In this document: positions 6,535-7,784 of the stretch, in pieces
Position numbering within the stretch: position 1 is the first letter of the stretch
Layout of the letters: every line of letters begins with the position of its first letter
Assembly: GCA_029013165.1 (NCBI GenBank)
Contig: JAQXMV010000005.1
Coordinates: 1-7,784 of the forward strand
DNA: 7,784 nucleotides
Direction of reading: 5' to 3'
From: Oscillospiraceae bacterium
GTDB lineage: Bacteria; Bacillota; Clostridia; Oscillospirales; Acutalibacteraceae
Notes under the pieces: model-generated
What the model saw: the letters and a program-made list of their open reading frames with translations, nothing else
Database searches by the model: none
What the model was told of the DNA's origin: nothing
Program-made: the position numbers and the translations under genes

Positions 6535-7131
6535 TTATGCTTTGGTTTTTGCTTCTGCTTTTGCTGCTGCTTTTTTTGCCATATTCTTGGTGTAAAGACC
6601 GATCAGGAAGCTGCAGCCGAGATTGAGGATAAGAGAACCCAGAAGCAACGAAAGAAGGTTGCTGGGCAGGTTCGCTACCAGTTTATCCGTCTCGACAAAA
6701 GAAACAATGAGATAAATAAAGCCGACATTATTAAATATCATCGGCAGATAAGGCGCCGCCAGTATCAGCACTGCAATACTGATCAGCAGCGGAATGAGAA
6801 TAGCCGGAAGTTTGGGCAGGCCGCTTTTGACAAGGAACTGGCAAACGACGATGACGCCTGCAGCGAGGAGAAGTCCGACGCTGCCGCCGACAAGAGTGTG
6901 CCAGAATCTCTCCTTATAGGTGAGCTCTTCCTGCATGAAGAAAAGGGTTACAGCGGCAAAGAATGACCAGTTGATGATCTGGATGCTCCAGTCATGCCAG
7001 ATTCCGTGAATCGCCTGGTACACAATGTTCCACAGTGCAATCCACAAAAAGACAATCAGCAGCGCGCCCATTTTGCCTTTCTTGGGTTTGTGCAGGAGTT
7101 GAAATCCTGCCTTGAGTGTTTCGTTGTTCAT
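6535..7131 (-). CDS. Polytopic membrane protein of unknown function
   Basis: A 198-aa integral membrane protein with about six hydrophobic segments: roughly residues 22-42, 50-67, 80-102, 107-126, 129-146 and 156-181. The N-terminal about 20 residues are hydrophilic and basic (HKPKKGK). The C-terminus is a Lys/Ala-rich tail (residues 182-198). Size and helix count loosely recall the DUF1097 or FUSC-like small membrane proteins, but I do not recognise a diagnostic motif and assign no function. The start is supported by GGAGG 8 nt upstream of the ATG at 7131. It is a single-gene unit with a perfect promoter (7165-7193) and its own terminator (6475-6514). It converges on the AraC gene, and there is no sign that it belongs to the sugar locus. 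Confidence 0.85.
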   Translation of the reverse strand: MNNETLKAGFQLLHKPKKGKMGALLIVFLWIALWNIVYQAIHGIWHDWSIQIINWSFFAAVTLFFMQEELTYKERFWHTLVGGSVGLLLAAGVIVVCQFLVKSGLPKLPAILIPLLISIAVLILAAPYLPMIFNNVGFIYLIVSFVETDKLVANLPSNLLSLLLGSLILNLGCSFLIGLYTKNMAKKAAAKAEAKTKA

Positions 7132-7164
7132 TTTCTGATCCTCCGTTTTTCATAAGGTAGTTGA

Positions 7165-7193
7165 ATTATACCATAATTTTCCCATCGTGTCAA
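7165..7193 (-). promoter_or_regulatory. Perfect sigma-A promoter of the membrane protein gene
   Basis: On the minus strand TTGACA (7193-7188) and TATAAT (7170-7165) are separated by exactly 17 bp. The -10 is also preceded by TGG, giving an extended -10. Both hexamers match consensus fully, predicting strong, probably constitutive transcription unless a repressor acts. The start would be near 7158, about 27 nt before the ATG at 7131. Confidence 0.88.
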
Positions 7194-7336
7194 CAAGATT
7201 TGTAACATTAAGTACTATATCTTACAATGTGACATAATTTCTGAAAATGTTTTAAAAAAAGCGAAAGTGGCTTTGTTGTTTCATCGGCAACAGTTAAAAA
7301 ATTTTTGTATCAACTGTAATGAAATGCAAAAATTTG

Positions 7337-7365
7337 TTGACATCTTATGAATTTCTTAATATAAT
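7337..7365 (+). promoter_or_regulatory. Perfect sigma-A promoter of the small ORF
   Basis: TTGACA (7337-7342) and TATAAT (7360-7365) are separated by exactly 17 bp, a full consensus match. Transcription would start near 7372, leaving a leader of about 75 nt before the ATG at 7448. This is the main evidence, together with the RBS, that the downstream short ORF is a real gene. Confidence 0.85.
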
Positions 7366-7447
7366 GATGATAGAAAGCAACAAGCGTTCATCATTAAATA
7401 AAATCCAACGGAACATGAAACGCAGAAGAGGATAAGGAGGGTAAAAC

Positions 7448-7585
7448 ATGGATCCGCTCAGGAATATGGTAAAAGTCATCAAAAAATATGTCGGAAAAAT
7501 CCGAGTGTGGTTCTTGTTTGTCATTGACAATTACTTTCCGACTCTCACCGATGAAAATGTAACAATGCCTGCAGATTATTTGTAA
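7448..7585 (+). CDS. Small hypothetical protein, 45 aa
   Basis: A 45-codon ORF starting MDPLRNMVKVIKKYVGKI and ending in PADYL before a TAA stop. AAGGAGGG lies 6 nt upstream of the ATG, an almost ideal RBS, and a perfect consensus promoter lies about 80 bp further up. Residues about 8-19 are basic (K9, K12, K13, K17, R19) and could form an amphipathic helix. Residues 20-26 are strongly hydrophobic (VWFLFVI). The C-terminal half is acidic to polar (D27, D35, E36, D43). This layout fits a small membrane-associated or partner-binding protein, but I recognise no family and propose no function. The hydrophobic core is too short for a confident transmembrane helix. The tRNA promoter begins 32 bp after its stop, and no clear intrinsic terminator lies between. 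A short leader peptide or mRNA for a small RNA is an alternative. Confidence 0.6.
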   Translation: MDPLRNMVKVIKKYVGKIRVWFLFVIDNYFPTLTDENVTMPADYL

Positions 7586-7617
7586 TGGCGGTTTTTAAAA
7601 AAAATCGGGAAAACATA

Positions 7618-7646
7618 TTGACAAACGCGGCTTTTTCTGATATAGT
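7618..7646 (+). promoter_or_regulatory. Promoter of the tRNA transcription unit
   Basis: TTGACA (7618-7623), a 17-bp spacer and TATAGT (7641-7646) give one mismatch from consensus. Transcription would start near 7653, about 26 nt upstream of the tRNA-Val-like gene. The downstream tRNA-Asp lies only 5 nt beyond that gene, so both should be on one precursor. Confidence 0.8.
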
Positions 7647-7678
7647 ATACAAGTCGTTATGAGACAATAGTTTTATGC

Positions 7679-7754
7679 GGGAGCATAACTCAGCCGAGAT
7701 AATGTCTGCCTCACAAACAGATGGTAACAGCTTCGAGTTCTGTTGTTCCCACCA
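7679..7754 (+). tRNA. Degenerate tRNA-Val(CAC)-like gene with encoded CCA
   Basis: A 76-nt sequence that fits standard tRNA numbering without gaps. The acceptor GGGAGCA (7679-7685) pairs with TGTTCCC (7744-7750) through all 7 pairs, with one G-U, then discriminator A and encoded CCA (7752-7754). T8 and A9, the D-loop CAGCCG, U33, A37 and the T-loop TTCGAGT are present. The anticodon loop CTCACAA gives CAC, reading the valine codon GUG. The body resembles bacterial tRNA-Val as I remember it. Four stem pairs are broken: C11-A24, C13-T22, C31-A39 and C53-T61, the last replacing the nearly universal G53-C61. G19 is A and position 48 is A. The acceptor, CCA, promoter and position before tRNA-Asp look intact, but the core is damaged in three arms. 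It is either a tRNA pseudogene still transcribed with the operon or a divergent functional tRNA; the sequence alone does not decide. Confidence 0.7.
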
Positions 7755-7759
7755 GATAC

Positions 7760-7784
7760 GGCCCGGTAGTTCAGTTGGTTAGAA
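7760..7784 (+). tRNA. tRNA-Asp, 5' part only (cut by window end)
   Basis: The last 25 nt match the start of bacterial tRNA-Asp: acceptor GGCCCGG, T8-A9, then the D-arm GTTC, loop and GAA running off the edge. CGGTAGTTCAGTTGGTTAGA is characteristic of tRNA-Asp in Firmicutes. The anticodon is outside the window, so identity rests on the 5' half. It lies 5 nt after the CCA of the tRNA-Val-like gene and probably shares its promoter. Confidence 0.8.

Larger units (their letters stand above)
7132..7447. other. 316-bp divergent intergenic region
   Basis: This AT-rich stretch separates the membrane protein gene (minus) from the small ORF (plus). It holds a perfect promoter for each. Between them are an inverted repeat TTGTAA/TTACAA (7200-7205 and 7222-7227, 16-bp spacer), a small hairpin TGTTG/CAACA (7274-7278 and 7288-7292) and an inverted repeat ACAGTT/AACTGT (7290-7295 and 7312-7317). 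None is long enough for a firm function. I saw no ORF with an RBS and no recognisable RNA gene in it. Confidence 0.6.

Noticed and set aside
6487..6966. Plus-strand ORF of 159 codons overlapping the membrane protein gene
   Set aside because: It starts inside the terminator stem, is antisense to a gene with a perfect promoter and RBS, and its composition is that of a reverse-complement shadow.
7345..7530. Minus-strand ORF of 61 codons over the small ORF and its promoter
   Set aside because: It lacks an RBS and runs antisense across a perfect plus-strand promoter and RBS.
7586..7617. Intrinsic terminator after the small ORF
   Set aside because: The sequence has A and T runs (TTTTTAAAAAAAA) but no GC stem in front of a U-tract, so termination there is not supported.
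7653..7678. T-box or riboswitch in the tRNA operon leader
   Set aside because: The leader is too short and lacks a T-box sequence or a terminator; the transcript leads straight into tRNA.

Overview
The window looks like chromosomal DNA of an anaerobic, probably gut-associated Firmicute of class Clostridia. I would guess an Oscillospirales or Lachnospirales relative, but the rank below class is inference. The support is strong GGAGG-type ribosome binding sites, several near-perfect sigma-A promoters (TTGACA, 17-bp spacer, TATAAT), AT-rich intergenic DNA around moderately GC-rich genes, and a GH2 enzyme paired with a GPH-family sugar symporter and a divergent AraC regulator.

Layout from left to right. 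Positions 1-62 hold two perfect stem-loops behind the first gene. Positions 71-1018 (minus) encode a small, probably membrane-anchored alkaline-phosphatase-superfamily enzyme with its own consensus promoter at 1088-1116. A Rho-independent terminator at 1185-1229 closes a minus-strand operon: a GPH symporter (3551-4984) followed by a GH2 beta-galactosidase-like enzyme (1253-3478). A 12-bp hairpin without a U-tract sits between those two genes. A divergent AraC-family regulator occupies 5205-6446 (plus). The shared promoter region carries two overlapping palindromes and one direct repeat that could be operators. A polytopic membrane protein of unknown function (6535-7131, minus) converges on the regulator and has its own terminator and a perfect promoter. 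Past a 316-bp divergent intergenic region, an unannotated 45-codon ORF (7448-7585, plus) has a perfect promoter and a strong RBS. The window ends in a tRNA transcription unit: a promoter at 7618-7646, a complete but badly mismatched tRNA-Val(CAC)-like gene at 7679-7754, and the first 25 nt of a tRNA-Asp.

How the parts work together (inference). The AraC protein senses a sugar or glycoside and activates the symporter-GH2 operon. The symporter imports a beta-galactoside or related glycoside, and the cytoplasmic GH2 cleaves it. The phosphatase-superfamily gene, the membrane protein, the small ORF and the tRNA unit each have separate promoters and no evident functional link to the sugar locus. 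The most unusual items are the degenerate tRNA-Val and the 45-aa ORF.
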